A stretch of 64,000 nt of DNA, taken from Hericium rajendrae (lineage: Eukaryota > Basidiomycota > Agaricomycetes > Russulales > Hericiaceae). Made by a program: the position numbers and the translations under genes. The stretch is taken from positions 972,501 to 1,036,500 of the forward strand of contig CM065879.1 of the NCBI GenBank assembly GCA_033439255.1. Direction: 5' to 3'. Positions 1-9,640 of this stretch are shown piece by piece. Below the pieces are notes generated by a model that saw only the letters and a program-made list of their open reading frames with translations, did no database searches and was not told the DNA's origin. Position 1 is the stretch's first letter. Every line of letters begins with the position of its first letter.

Positions 1-85
1 CTTCTCCCGTGGCTCCGAGGCCTTCCATTTCGCACAGCGCACCTCACAACTCCATACGGACATTTTACTGATACTTTCCTTCCAG

Positions 86-889
86 TGTCATCGGCCTCTC
101 TGACGGCCTGACGGTCCCGTTCGCGCTCACCGCGGGCCTCTCCTCCCTCGGCGAATCGAAACTCGTCGTCCTCGGCGGCGTCGCGGAGCTCATCGCGGGC
201 GCCATCTCCATGGGCATCGGCGGCTTCCTCGCCTCGCAGGCGGAGCGCGACCACTACCGCTACCTGCGCCGCGCGACGTCCGCGCGCGTGCTGCGCTCGT
301 GCGACGGCGAGATGGAGCGCGAGGTGCACGACGTGCTGGGCAAAGTCGGCGTCGACCAGAAGGTGTCGCGGCAGGTCGCGCATAGTCTGCGGGAGGTCGA
401 GGTCGGCGCGCAGGAGCGGCCGAGCAGCTCGCGGGGGAGCGTGAGCGTGAGCGATGAGGAGGAGGGCGGGCTGCGGTGGAGCGACGAGGTCGGGCTCACT
501 GCGTTTTTGCTCAAGTTTGGCGCGGGTCTCGGTGCGTTTCCTCTCATTGTTACTGTATTGCCTGATGACTGACGCGAATCTATGAATCAGAGGAAATCCC
601 GACGAAACGCCTGTACCTCTCCGCAATCACGATCGGCATGGGCTACCTCCTCGGCGGCTTCATCCCGCTTATACCCTATTTCTTCATCCCCCGCGCGCAT
701 ATAGCGCTCATCTACTCGTGCATTCTTACTGGCATCGTGTTGCTCATCTTCGGCGCTGTGAAGGCACGCATCACCGGTGCCGGCAATGGCGCCGGCGGGT
801 ATGTCTGGGGCGCCGTCAGCACGTTGTTCGTCGGCGGTGCGGCTGCCGCCGCCGCGTACGGCATTGTCGCGCTGCTCGAGTCGGACTGA
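86..889 (+). CDS. CCC1: Ccc1/VIT1-family vacuolar iron/manganese transporter, 5' end outside the window
   Basis: Two exons are visible, 86-531 and 591-889, joined by a 59-nt intron (donor GTGCGT, acceptor TCAG). The reading begins VIGLSDGLTVPFALTAGLSS, the signature of the first membrane helix of Ccc1/VIT1 transporters, followed by a second segment with ELIAGAISMGIGGFLASQAE. A cytosolic stretch rich in acidic and basic residues follows, then hydrophobic helices around YLLGGFIPLIPYF and VSTLFVGGAAAAAAYG, ending in ALLESD and a stop. This is the usual C-terminal order of the family. Members move cytosolic Fe2+ or Mn2+ into the vacuole for storage and detoxification. The first coding exon lies left of the window; bases 1-85 look like intron ending in a CAG acceptor. 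The family is clear; the metal preference cannot be read from the sequence. Confidence 0.9.
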
Positions 890-1568
890 GATTCAGCGTG
901 TATCTGCTGTCGTTTGCGTCTGGACTTTTTTCTCATACACGAGTATTCGAGACTGCTGCTATCATTGCCATTTGTATTCCATTATGCTGGTTCCCTCGGT
1001 CACCTATATTCACACTTGATTCACACTGTAATATTTATTGCACCTCTGCCTCTAGAATAGACTCGTCATATGCATCACCTCATGATTGGATGTATTATAA
1101 CTGTTGCTCGACCTTCGTGACGCGCAATCTTGACTCAACTACAAGGTAAGCACCTCGAGTGTCATTCTAGCGTGGTCACTTTCACCCTTTTCAATTTCAT
1201 TGCATTGAACATATGCCCACCGCCGTTGCACCGAGAGAACCGGCCGATTCATTTTTTTTTTATGAATCCATATTTCCGATGCGTCATGCAGCATGCCGAG
1301 GGATGGCGGGTTTGAAGCGATGTTGGGAGGCGGGCGGACGGCGGCATTACCGCGTTTCGCGTACACAACCATAATCCTTCCTGATCCAATACAGTACCAC
1401 CGCCTTTCCCCACACCCGAAGCCCGTGTGATCATCTTACCCTGCGCTCTTCTGCTCTCCGGTTTCCTACCCAACCGAGCTAGAATGTCCGACGTCATGGC
1501 ATGGAGGCAAATCCACGAGGCCGTGGTGCAGGAGCCGGGAGGGGCGCCGACACACGTATATATGGCTC
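890..1568. other. Intergenic, convergent 3' ends
   Basis: Between the stop of the Ccc1-type gene and the stop of the minus-strand F-box gene. I see no coding exon, RNA gene or repeat here. It should hold both 3' untranslated regions. Confidence 0.5.
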
Positions 1569-3239
1569 TCAGAGGACGGAAGCTCCGCTGTCAATATAAC
1601 CTCCGCTCTCTCGAACAGCCCTGATCTCGTCGGGCGTTCCGCAGCGGATCCGCCGACCCAACACCACGACCTCCGCAAGCTTCGAGCGACAATCAAACCG
1701 CCGCCGCCGCGCCGCCACATCCTTCACCAGCGCGTCGAAATCTCTGCTTCCCGCGCAATGCTCCGCAAGCGTCGGCGTGTGCTCGAGATGCACCTCGCGC
1801 AGCTCGGGACAGAGCAAGTGGCCGTTCCAGTCCGCGCGCACCAGTCCACCGAGCAGGCCCGAAGCCTCGACGCTGCTGCACCTATAATCGAGCTCGACGC
1901 ACGTCAGCGCCGGGAAGTGCGCGAGCAGGCACGCGTAGGTGCTCGCGTTCGCGGCGTGCGAGTCGCGCCAGCCGAGCGAGAGCAGCTGCACGGCGGGGAG
2001 CGGGATGGGGTGGTAGTGCAGGTGGAGGTGGGAGGCGCAGGGGCACTGCGTGTGGTGGGCGGAGCGGAGGTCGGCGGAGAATGCGGCGGAGGGGAGGGTC
2101 TGCAGCGCGCTGCGGTGCGCGGGGAGCGTGCGCCAGGCGGCGAGGGTTAGGCCTGGGGGGATTTCCGATACGATGAGCTTGAAGGCGCGGAAGGGCGGGA
2201 GGGCGGGGGGGGAGGTGATGTATGGGGGATAGGCTACTGGGAATGGAATGTGGCATTCGGCGCCGATGTGAAGGCGGACGGAGGATTGGTCGAAGCGCAC
2301 CTTCTCCAGAAGACGCGTGTGCGTGCTATCAATGTATCCCCGACAGTAGATGGATAAGTCTGAGAGGTTGGGCAGGTCGACAGGCTCTATTTCGTCGAGG
2401 TTGATAGGCTGCTCGGATTCAGAGAACGGCTCGAGGACGTTAACAAGGGAGAGGAGCGTCAAGTGCGGCATGCGACGCAGGGCGAGGAGGAGCGGGATGG
2501 GAGGGACGCTGAGCGGGCAGGCACTGTGATAATCTCTCGTGAGCTCCAACTTCGTCACATTCTCTGTCAATAGGGGCAGCATATCAAGAGCAGGGATGTC
2601 CGAAAGGACCAGGTGGCGGAGATTGGGGAGTCTTCCTTGGAAAAGGTTGGGCGGGAATCTGAAGTTCGGCCGCATGGTGGCGCTGTGGCTCATCTGGTGG
2701 TCCTGCTTAGCATGTAGTCGCAGAGTGTGGAGAATCGGCGCTGGTTCGACGGCCATGGACAGGAAATCATACGCCTGGTACCCCGCGATGGTCAGTTCGT
2801 CGACTCGGTGGAGGTTATTCACGAGCAGCTGGAGGGAGCGCCGCTGACGCTTGGTGACCTTTCGACCTCGATGGTTTGGGTCCAAATTCAAATCCACAGA
2901 CATACGAACATCTCGTGAGCGGCGTATAAAATCCTCGAGCCAGAGAGGCGATGCTCGCGGAATGTTCGCGTATAATGCGGGGGTCCGAAATATGATGCTG
3001 CGCCAGCTGTGGCAGATGCGAGTGAGAACCAACCAGCCGGGTTCCCATCGGACCCAGCGCGAGTTTTCTGTTGGAATGTCGAGATGCGGGTGGTACACAT
3101 TTCTGACTTCCTCGCAGATGCAGACGAGTATCTCATCGGGAAGATGCGCCCACGAGGAGGGCTGCTCTGTCTGCCGCTGCGAATATAAGCCCATGAGTAG
3201 ATATGTCTGCACCGGCAAATGATGGAGGTTACCGCACAT
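1569..3239 (-). CDS. F-box protein with leucine-rich C-terminal region
   Basis: One open frame of up to 556 residues. The F-box is near the N-terminus (HLPDEILVCICEEV, then WLVLTRICHSWRSI and PALYANI), the motif that binds Skp1 in SCF ubiquitin ligases. The rest is irregular leucine-rich sequence (LPNLRHLVLSDIPALDMLP, LRRMPHLTLLSLVNV) of the kind that makes a substrate-binding solenoid in the large F-box families of mushrooms. An in-frame Met at residue 16, nearer the F-box, is an alternative start, and a short upstream exon is possible. It shows no frameshift and has ordinary coding composition. Its target is unknown. A second, truncated F-box-type gene follows in the same orientation to the right. 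Confidence 0.8.
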   Translation of the reverse strand: MCGNLHHLPVQTYLLMGLYSQRQTEQPSSWAHLPDEILVCICEEVRNVYHPHLDIPTENSRWVRWEPGWLVLTRICHSWRSIIFRTPALYANIPRASPLWLEDFIRRSRDVRMSVDLNLDPNHRGRKVTKRQRRSLQLLVNNLHRVDELTIAGYQAYDFLSMAVEPAPILHTLRLHAKQDHQMSHSATMRPNFRFPPNLFQGRLPNLRHLVLSDIPALDMLPLLTENVTKLELTRDYHSACPLSVPPIPLLLALRRMPHLTLLSLVNVLEPFSESEQPINLDEIEPVDLPNLSDLSIYCRGYIDSTHTRLLEKVRFDQSSVRLHIGAECHIPFPVAYPPYITSPPALPPFRAFKLIVSEIPPGLTLAAWRTLPAHRSALQTLPSAAFSADLRSAHHTQCPCASHLHLHYHPIPLPAVQLLSLGWRDSHAANASTYACLLAHFPALTCVELDYRCSSVEASGLLGGLVRADWNGHLLCPELREVHLEHTPTLAEHCAGSRDFDALVKDVAARRRRFDCRSKLAEVVVLGRRIRCGTPDEIRAVRESGGYIDSGASVL

Positions 3240-3958
3240 TGCTCGGAATGGTCCAAGGTGCCTGCAACAGCCGTTGACAAGAACTAATCGTTTCTGCCAC
3301 GTGGTTACACATGTGAGAAGGCATCAAACTAACATCAATTTTGCCTTATCGTTAGCGAGGTTGAAGTCTAGTGACAGAAGCAGTAATGGATTCAGGAGGC
3401 CGAGAACGGAGGCAGGAAGGAATTCCATGGCATTCCTTCAGTGAGGAACAGAGCGGAGGCATTTTGCGGGTTTCGGATATAAGTAGTACTGTCAGCCCTG
3501 AGACTGCAAGCTTCCCAGAGAACCGTGTAGTTAGACTTAGACCAGCCACCATCCAGGCTTTTCGAGAGATTGCGGCTTTCGTTCTTCGAGACATAGGTGT
3601 GCGCGTGGCCTACGTAGGCAGGGTGGCGTTGAACAAGGTTGAATGAGGTTGTCATGTGCATTGTATCGATGGCGCGTTGTAACGGACTCTCTTTCTCGTC
3701 ATACGGCTACACAGCATCCAGCTTTCATGCCTGCCGCTGCGGCCTGGCTATGCAGAATCAACATAACCAGTTCGGTTTCGCAACTAGTCATTGAAATAAT
3801 GGCATTTTGAAACTAGATCGCAATATCAACACACGTTGCGTGCCTCTACGTTAACCACCAAGCTGCACATGGCTAAAGTATGGCTTATCTATGTCCAAAA
3901 CGCTCTACATAAATAGTTCCATTAGTGCAGAAAAAACACAACCATTACAAATGACAGG
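3240..3958. other. Intergenic
   Basis: Lies between the start of the complete F-box gene and the end of the truncated one. No convincing exon on either strand; presumably the promoter of the minus-strand gene to the left. Confidence 0.4.
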
Positions 3959-4936
3959 CTACAATCCAGTATGTTGTGTCGACATGAGATAATTAGCGTA
4001 CAACGGAAAACCTGCGAGTGACAAGGGCAACGCAAAGTCTGGCATCACATGCTCTGAATTTGTCGCAGCACTCGGGCCAGAGAGCAGGGGCTCTGGATCC
4101 ACCACAGCCTCCAAGTCCCCCAATGTTTCACGAGACAATTGTTCACCGTCTACGGTGATTTCCTCGAGCTTTGAGTCCTGTTGCTGGCACTGATCAAGTG
4201 CACGGGTGAGAGCCCAATAAAACTCAGCTGAGCGTTTGGGTTGACCATCCACACTATCGAAGATACGGAGTGTCTGCAGCTTCGGACAGAACAGCTTGGG
4301 AGGGTCGTCAGCATTGATGCAGTACGTCCTCACAAGGTCCTCCATGGCCTTTCTCACATGTATTTTCCGAGAATCAAGAGTGATGCATTCCAAGGCAGGA
4401 AGCTTCTGCAGCAGGTGGAACCACCAGCACCTAACCCCGTGCTTCGTAAATGTGGTAGGATGTGCTGAAACCGACAAGGAGCATACTGAATCCAGTATCC
4501 ACGGGTGCAAAGAGCGGGGACTGTTGCCACCAAGAGGCGAGTGACGAAATAGATCCCTGGGGTGGTGAACCTCTGCCGAGAACAAAATGCTCGATCTGCG
4601 GGGCTGAAATCCATCGACCGAATGCCATCCGAAAACATGAAAATGACCAATGCCGAAGAACTCGAGCTTCATCACAGGCAGGGGCTGTATGTGCTCCATA
4701 CCACAAGAGACGAGAGAGTGCAGGAGCGTAAGCCAGTCAGAGGTAGATGCAACATGGACAACCACCCGGAGATGTATGCTCAGTGGGTCGAACTCGAGAC
4801 GACGAAGCAGCCTATTGCAGAACACACCAGAGTCGGGAACAGAGGAAGTATCAATGTGAAGCTCCTGCAATCTGGGAAGGTGGGCCATTGAATCGTTGAG
4901 AAGGGTGGCCTCCATCAGGAAAAACCGCAAATCCAT
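3959..4936 (-). pseudogene. F-box/LRR gene lacking its N-terminal part (possible piece 3 of a split gene)
   Basis: An open frame of about 325 residues that begins abruptly at the repeat island. It has the C-terminal half of a mushroom F-box protein: leucine-rich segments (MAHLPRLQELHIDTSS, LLQKLPALECITLDSRK, CPKLQTLRIFDSV) and a loop-rich tail ending THTGL-like, but no F-box. The first codons lie within 40 bp of a 20-bp tandem repeat at 4971, and a GTAAGC donor-like site on the same strand lies just upstream, so the open frame may have started as an internal exon. A missing front half at the island border suggests truncation by repeat insertion. The possible missing parts lie at 23.5-23.9 and 27.1-27.6 kb on the same strand. 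It could also be a live gene with unrecognised small 5' exons. Confidence 0.6.
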
Positions 4937-4970
4937 CAAACATGCTTACCGATCATCAGAAGTTTGATGG

Positions 4971-5030
4971 GCGCTACTGATGTCAGATTAGCGCTACTGA
5001 TGTCAGATTAGCGCTACTGATCTAGACTTA
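4971..5030. repeat. 20-bp tandem repeat at the left border of the repeat island
   Basis: The unit GCGCTACTGATGTCAGATTA occurs at 4971-4990 and 4991-5010, and a third partial copy starts at 5011. It abuts the broken 5' end of the F-box gene and is followed to about 5200 by AT-rich sequence with GCTGTAGCT-type motifs. Confidence 0.85.
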
Positions 5031-5335
5031 GTGATGTAATAGAAGAATCATGACCACTGTAATTTAGCCGTAGCTTCTGTAGCACGTAATTATACAAGGC
5101 ACATTTTGATCAAGGAATCTGTAGACGTCATCTACCTGCTGTAGCTATGATGCGCCTGCTGTAGCTGCGGTAGACAACGTATTAACATGCATTATATCAT
5201 CGACTTTAACTATTCTATGATTCTTATATACATATACCATTAGTCAGCAACAAAAATATGATATATATGATCAACTCTTATAAGTTTACTTAAGACTGTA
5301 TAGAGTTGAGTGTTGCCGCATTGTGTGAGCAGCAG

Positions 5336-5375
5336 GACGAAGAATGTTGCCCAAATATGGGCATGATTTGTCGTC
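5336..5375. repeat. Decayed 40-bp palindrome
   Basis: An imperfect palindrome centred on GCCCAAATATGGGC, with arms beginning GACGAAGAAT and ending TTTGTCGTC. It is a mutated relative of the perfect 40-bp palindrome at 6407-6446. The two share the preceding bases GCAGGACGAAGAAT. The 1.1 kb between them may be one element. Confidence 0.75.
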
Positions 5376-5419
5376 TCAAGTGTGGCTGTACTGGAGCGCT
5401 GCGACTCAACAAGTTGAAA

Positions 5420-6345
5420 CATTGAAGTCTTGTCTCAAGGTAAGTTCACAGTATGTATTGATACTATTGCATATGAAATTATAGGTTCTACTACTGCCCT
5501 TGCCTCTGGGCTTTGTATCTGGGCCTTGGCTCCAAAAAATGGTTCTGATAGGTACGTCAAATAATCTTCTGAATCATAGCACAAATGTTTCTCTCTAGAC
5601 CTCAAACCTTCGTCGATTTACACGATCTTGGCGTCGTTCGAATCATGCTCATCGTAACTTTCGAACGAGCCCACATGCGAGGCATTTGGATAAGTATTAG
5701 GTGAGTTACTTGTCTTATTCTGATAGGTACTTACTGATAGAAGGATCTTGGCATAGCGCAACGAGCAGAGCATGTATCGGCTCGTATATAGGCTTGTTCG
5801 AATGCTATGACTCATAGCTTTCGAACAAGCCTACATATGAGTCGATCCAACCAGCCGTTGCTCCGCAGCAAGACATTCTCTCCTCCTGGTAAGGCGAAAT
5901 TCACCTTTTAGCGAATTTGTCATATCTCAATCAATACAGTACGTATCAACGACGTTTTAACAGTTTTGGAAAGCGCTGATTTATACCTTTCCAATAAGCC
6001 TACATACACGTCGATAGGACCAGGTAGCGCCACAAAACAGCAAGATCTCCTGGATGATGTGGCAAAATGTGTTTTTGCCATATCTTGGGATATATTGTAC
6101 GTATCACAGCTCTCTTAGGCTCGGCTTCAGATAAGCCCTCATGCGTCCATATTGGTAGACTTTTCATTGCGCAAGGGACAAACTTGTCCCATCATCCCCC
6201 CTCCTAGGCGAGTTTTTTTTTCACTTTCTCAAATCTCCATCATTTTCTATGATCTTAGGCTTATTTTGCTCACACAATACAGGGCTTTCATTTTATTATA
6301 TTAATCAGGTAAGTACTGGATGTGTGGTACTGCAATATTGATACC
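5420..6345. repeat. Intron-like and duplicated segments, non-coding or decayed
   Basis: The + strand has several GTAAGT/GTACGT/GTGAGT donors and TAG acceptors in tandem (for example donor near 5440 with acceptor near 5485, and donor near 5553 with acceptor near 5600). The exon-like pieces between them have no sustained open frame. From about 5790 to 6110 two diverged direct copies of a roughly 170-bp unit can be seen. They share the landmarks TTCGAACAAGCCTACAT / TTCCAATAAGCCTACAT, then CAGCAAGA, then CATATCTCAAT / CATATCTTGGG, then TACGTATCA. I do not recognise the parent element. Confidence 0.45.
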
Positions 6346-6406
6346 TATGATTTCTTAGGTGTCACCTTGGAGGTTCCCGCGCCCTCGGCAGAGCGGCACA
6401 GAGCAG

Positions 6407-6446
6407 GACGAAGAATCTTGCCCAAATTTGGGCAAGATTCTTCGTC
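6407..6446. repeat. Perfect 40-bp palindrome (cap of the 6.4-7.0 kb arm)
   Basis: Every base from 6407 to 6446 pairs with its mirror position. The centre is GCCCAAATTTGGGC and the outer ends are GACGAAGAATC and GATTCTTCGTC. It marks the sharp left boundary of the GC-rich arm that ends in the hairpin at 7014. A perfect palindrome with no spacer implies recent formation or selection for a hairpin. Confidence 0.95.
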
Positions 6447-7013
6447 ACGCGGAGAGGGCACATGGTGCAGTGCAGTGCATGGGTGAGGCGCGACGTGGCA
6501 TGGATGTGACTGTGGGTGCAATTCTGTGAGCATATGCATGGCATGGCACAATGGATGGGCTTGTGGGTGAGGCGCAGCACAGCGCAGTGGACAGGCACAT
6601 GGGCAAGGCATGGTGCAGTGCAGCAGGCAGGCACACGTGCACATCAGAGACATGGGGTGCGAGCATGGGCACAGGATGCGGGCACACAGGTGAGGCGCAG
6701 TGCAGGCATGGTGCAATGTGTGGTCACATAGGCAGGTGCGGTGTGCAAGGCATGATGCGGGAGAGGCAGGGGGTGAGCATGGTGTGGCATGCAAGCACAG
6801 GATGGGCATGGGGTGGTAGGTGGCATGACACATTGGTGGGTGGCGAGGGGCATGCGGTAGGCAGCGCGATGCATCGGTGGGTGGTGCGACGCATCGGTGG
6901 GTGGCGCGACACATGCGATAAGTGGGAGAGGCATGTGGTGGTGATGTCGAGGGGGGGCCAAAGCAGGAGGGGGCAGCGACGAGAAGTGACTCGAAGGGAC
7001 AGGGAAGGAAATT
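6447..7013. repeat. Strand-skewed GC-rich repeat arm A
   Basis: About 570 bp, purine/G-rich on the + strand, made of shuffled words such as GGCATGGTGCAGTGCAG and GGTGGGTGGCGCGACGCATC. On the minus strand, the outward strand relative to the hairpin at 7014, it stays open for about 230 residues rich in His, Pro, Ala, Cys and Ser. The composition looks like a low-complexity expansion, not a conserved protein. Confidence 0.75.
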
Positions 7014-7084
7014 GAGAGTATCACTCGAATAAGCGATACTCTCAGTGTTAGCACAAATAAACAAAGAGATTTTTTTTTACTTAC
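7014..7084 (-). repeat. Hairpin H1 with adjoining putative intron
   Basis: Hairpin at 7014-7043: GAGAGTATC and GATACTCTC arms around a short loop. Directly to its right, read on the minus strand, lies a canonical small intron: donor CAG/GTAAGT at 7084, branch-like GTGCTAAC, and acceptor AG at 7042-7041, overlapping the hairpin's first bases. The same arrangement recurs at five other places in the island. Confidence 0.75.
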
Positions 7085-7099
7085 CTGCCAGCATCTGAA

Positions 7100-7330
7100 A
7101 AATCTGTTTTCTACATAGCTCTCAGCCAACAATATGACTCTTATGATAGTGCTATAACCCCTATGTACTTTGACAGCACAGTTATATAGCTCTATGAGAT
7201 CTACCATAGCTTCTATAGCTGTAGATGGAGGATATATAGAGCTATGTAGTTACTGGTGGCAGCTATGGCAGCTATGTCAGCTATGTAACATCATGAGGTT
7301 GCTATCAATGCTATGACTCCTATCATGGCA
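7100..7330. repeat. AT-rich repeat of CTATGTAGC/TAGCTATG motifs
   Basis: Degenerate repeats of TAGCTATG, CAGCTATG and GCTATGTAG. Similar TAGC-rich tracts occur at about 14.33-14.48 kb. They separate the GC-rich arms. No coding capacity. Confidence 0.6.
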
Positions 7331-7494
7331 TATCTAGATCCCAAAGATATCTTAGGGCTAGAGCATCCCAAGGTCAGATGTATGAGTTCAAGATATTTAT
7401 ATTGTGGACTCTAGGATGATATACAGTAACTAATTCTACTAAAGTAGGGGTTAGGTAAATGAAAACTAAGTAAACATTCAGACATTATCAAAGA

Positions 7495-7884
7495 TGGGCA
7501 TGTTCGGGCATAGCCGAGGCTACGCGCTGGCATGCGCACACAGGCGGAGCCGATGCGGGCACGCATGCGCGGTGCGGGAGTGCCCGTGCTGGCGGGCGCC
7601 ATGCGCGATAGGGCGCACATGCGCAGGAGGCGCGGCAGGCGTGCGCGCAGGAGGCGCAGGGCATTGGGTCCGCACTCAAGGCGGCATGCCTGCACGTGAG
7701 GCGCGGGGCCCATGCGCGAGACGCGGAGGGCGTGCGTGAGGCGTAGGAGGCAGCAGGCCCATGCGCAAGAAGTGGGGCTGCGGCGGGCCCGTGCGCGAGA
7801 CACTGGGCTATCGCGGACTTGTGTGCGACGCATCATTCCTGCGTGCGGGAGATGCGAGGCGCGCAGGGCGCGTGGGCGAAGCCA
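7495..7884. repeat. GC-rich, G-skewed repeat block
   Basis: Made of shuffled GCGCAGGAGGCGC and GCGGGCCCGTGCGCGA words. Part of it (7780-7830) closely resembles 12563-12600 in direct orientation, sharing GCGGGCCCGTGCGCGA followed by CACTGGG. No recognisable protein on either strand. Confidence 0.65.
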
Positions 7885-8022
7885 GGCGTAGATGTAGACC
7901 TTTAGCTAAATGTACCGGCACCCGCTGCCCGACACAATCACTAATCCCCAGTAATGGCCAATGGCCACTTACCGCACATTTAGCTAAATGCACATAGATG
8001 TACATTTAGCTAAATGTACATG
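7885..8022. repeat. Left copy of a ~135-bp inverted repeat (IR-L)
   Basis: This segment matches the reverse complement of about 12408-12540 along its length. Shared landmarks are GTAGACCTTTA, CTGCCCGACACAATCAC, CAGTAATGG and CCACTTACCGCACAT. It contains a perfect 20-bp palindrome at 8000-8019 centred on TTAGCTAA, and several other TTTAGCTAAATG words. Confidence 0.85.
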
Positions 8023-9099
8023 GCAATAATCCTAGACCATTAAATTATTAAGACTACAATACTAAAATAGATCAATACACTTTATTACAATCGATTACTA
8101 CACTATCACACTAATACACTACACTACAGTTCTAGTATACTGCCCAAGCTGTCGCAGGCACCATTTCCCATGCAATTGCATGACACCCACTCGCTGCGCC
8201 TGGGCCTGCTCGCACAGCCACCCTCACGGATCCCGTTCGCGCTGCGCCGTGGCTGCACGCCTAACCTCTACACACTTACCTGCCCGCTACACTGACCCCA
8301 CTCGCCCCCTCCCCCCCCGCCACCACCTATACACGCCGCTCGTGTGCTCGTTGCGACCTACAGCATGTGTGGACTTCTTCCCACACACAATTACTGATGC
8401 GCAGCATCTCCAGACCACCCGCCCACCGACGTGATATTCACGTTCGATAAGCATGCCTGGCACAACCTACAGCCCCCGCACACACACCGGCCACAGCAAA
8501 TGCCTCGACCGTGCCCTTGAACATGCCCTCACCACCCACAGACCTTGAGGCGTGCTTGCTTCTGCGCAGACCTGCCGCATACCTATCAGCACTTACTGCC
8601 AACACGCCGGGCTAGTATGACTGCATAGCATGCATACCTGCACTGTCTGCAGGCGTTGGGTTCTGCAGAAGCCGTCTTGCTAGAACGCAGCACACGTTCA
8701 CTGCCGCGTTTGTGAGCGCAAAAGGGAGCGGTGACGTGGCAACCTCGCGTGCTGGGGTTGAAATGGGCGTGTCGTGCTGGCACGACTTCTGTCATTGCTT
8801 AGGTAGTGACAGGCACTATGGTGGGATGCGCCGACCGGCGCACGAGCAGCGGTGGCATCCACGCGGAGTGCGCACAATGTGCACTGCTGTTCCTGGCATG
8901 CAACCAAAGGAACAGGCACGACGCACCGGCACCGCCTCGGCCGTCGCACCCTATTCTGATGCTCCTGGACACCCTCACTCCGCCCCAGCATACAATTCTC
9001 ACCTGCTGGTACGGCGCGGACGGTTCATGCGCCATGCTGTCCACATCGGGCTGTGCGGGATGTAGTGCAGCATGGGCACAGCATTGATGCGCTGGCACG
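8023..9099. repeat. Mixed AT-rich then GC-rich repeat sequence
   Basis: AT-rich to about 8160, with short CACTACACTA-like repetition, then C-rich to about 8540, then mixed. No open frame has a recognisable protein. It lies inside the 7.9/12.4 kb inverted repeat. Confidence 0.4.
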
Positions 9100-9640
9100 C
9101 GGCGTGGTTGTGCCGATGCTGCGGTGCTGGCGCTGGCCCGTGTGCACCCCTAATGAAAAGCATCAGCACACGTCGACGGCGGAGGAAGCACAAAAATAAA
9201 CTCCTGGAGCTGCAGTCAACCAGCTGCTGGGCCTTGGCGAGGCCCAACTGGAAGGTGCCGTGCAGCGATGGGGAGGGGGGGGGGCAGTAAATATACGTTT
9301 ACCGTGCGCTGTGCTGGCGCATTGCATGCGCAGCCATTGCGTATGAGGCAGGCATTCCCGGACGAGCTTCGGCCAGCAGTGACGTGGCATCTGCGCGGTG
9401 CATTGCGGCGTCGTGTTGTCGAGGGCGCGTCGTGTTGATGCGTTGACATGCGGCGTTGGCACGCCGATGCAGCTGAGCTCGTGCTAGGCCGTGCACGTCC
9501 TCTATGAGAAGCGTCAGTGAGTATCTACACGAGAGCAGGCATGAAGAAAACCCCACGCAGCCACACGCGGCCAGCTGCTGGGCCTGGGCGAGACCCAACT
9601 GGAAGGCAGCGTGCGGCTACGGAGGGGGTGGGAGGGGTCA
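9100..9640. repeat. Diverged ~350-bp tandem duplication
   Basis: Two direct copies can be aligned by landmarks: GCCGATGC near 9113 and 9460, AGCATCAG near 9157 and AGCGTCAG near 9507, and CCAGCTGCTGGGCCTtgGCGAG-like blocks near 9228 and 9572, each followed by CCCAACTGGAAGG and a G-rich tract. The second copy ends near 9640. Confidence 0.7.

Noticed and set aside
6407-7043. A Helitron end (hairpin near a 3' terminus)
   Set aside because: No CTRR end next to the hairpins, no Rep/helicase protein, and hairpins lie inside the elements beside introns, not at the ends.
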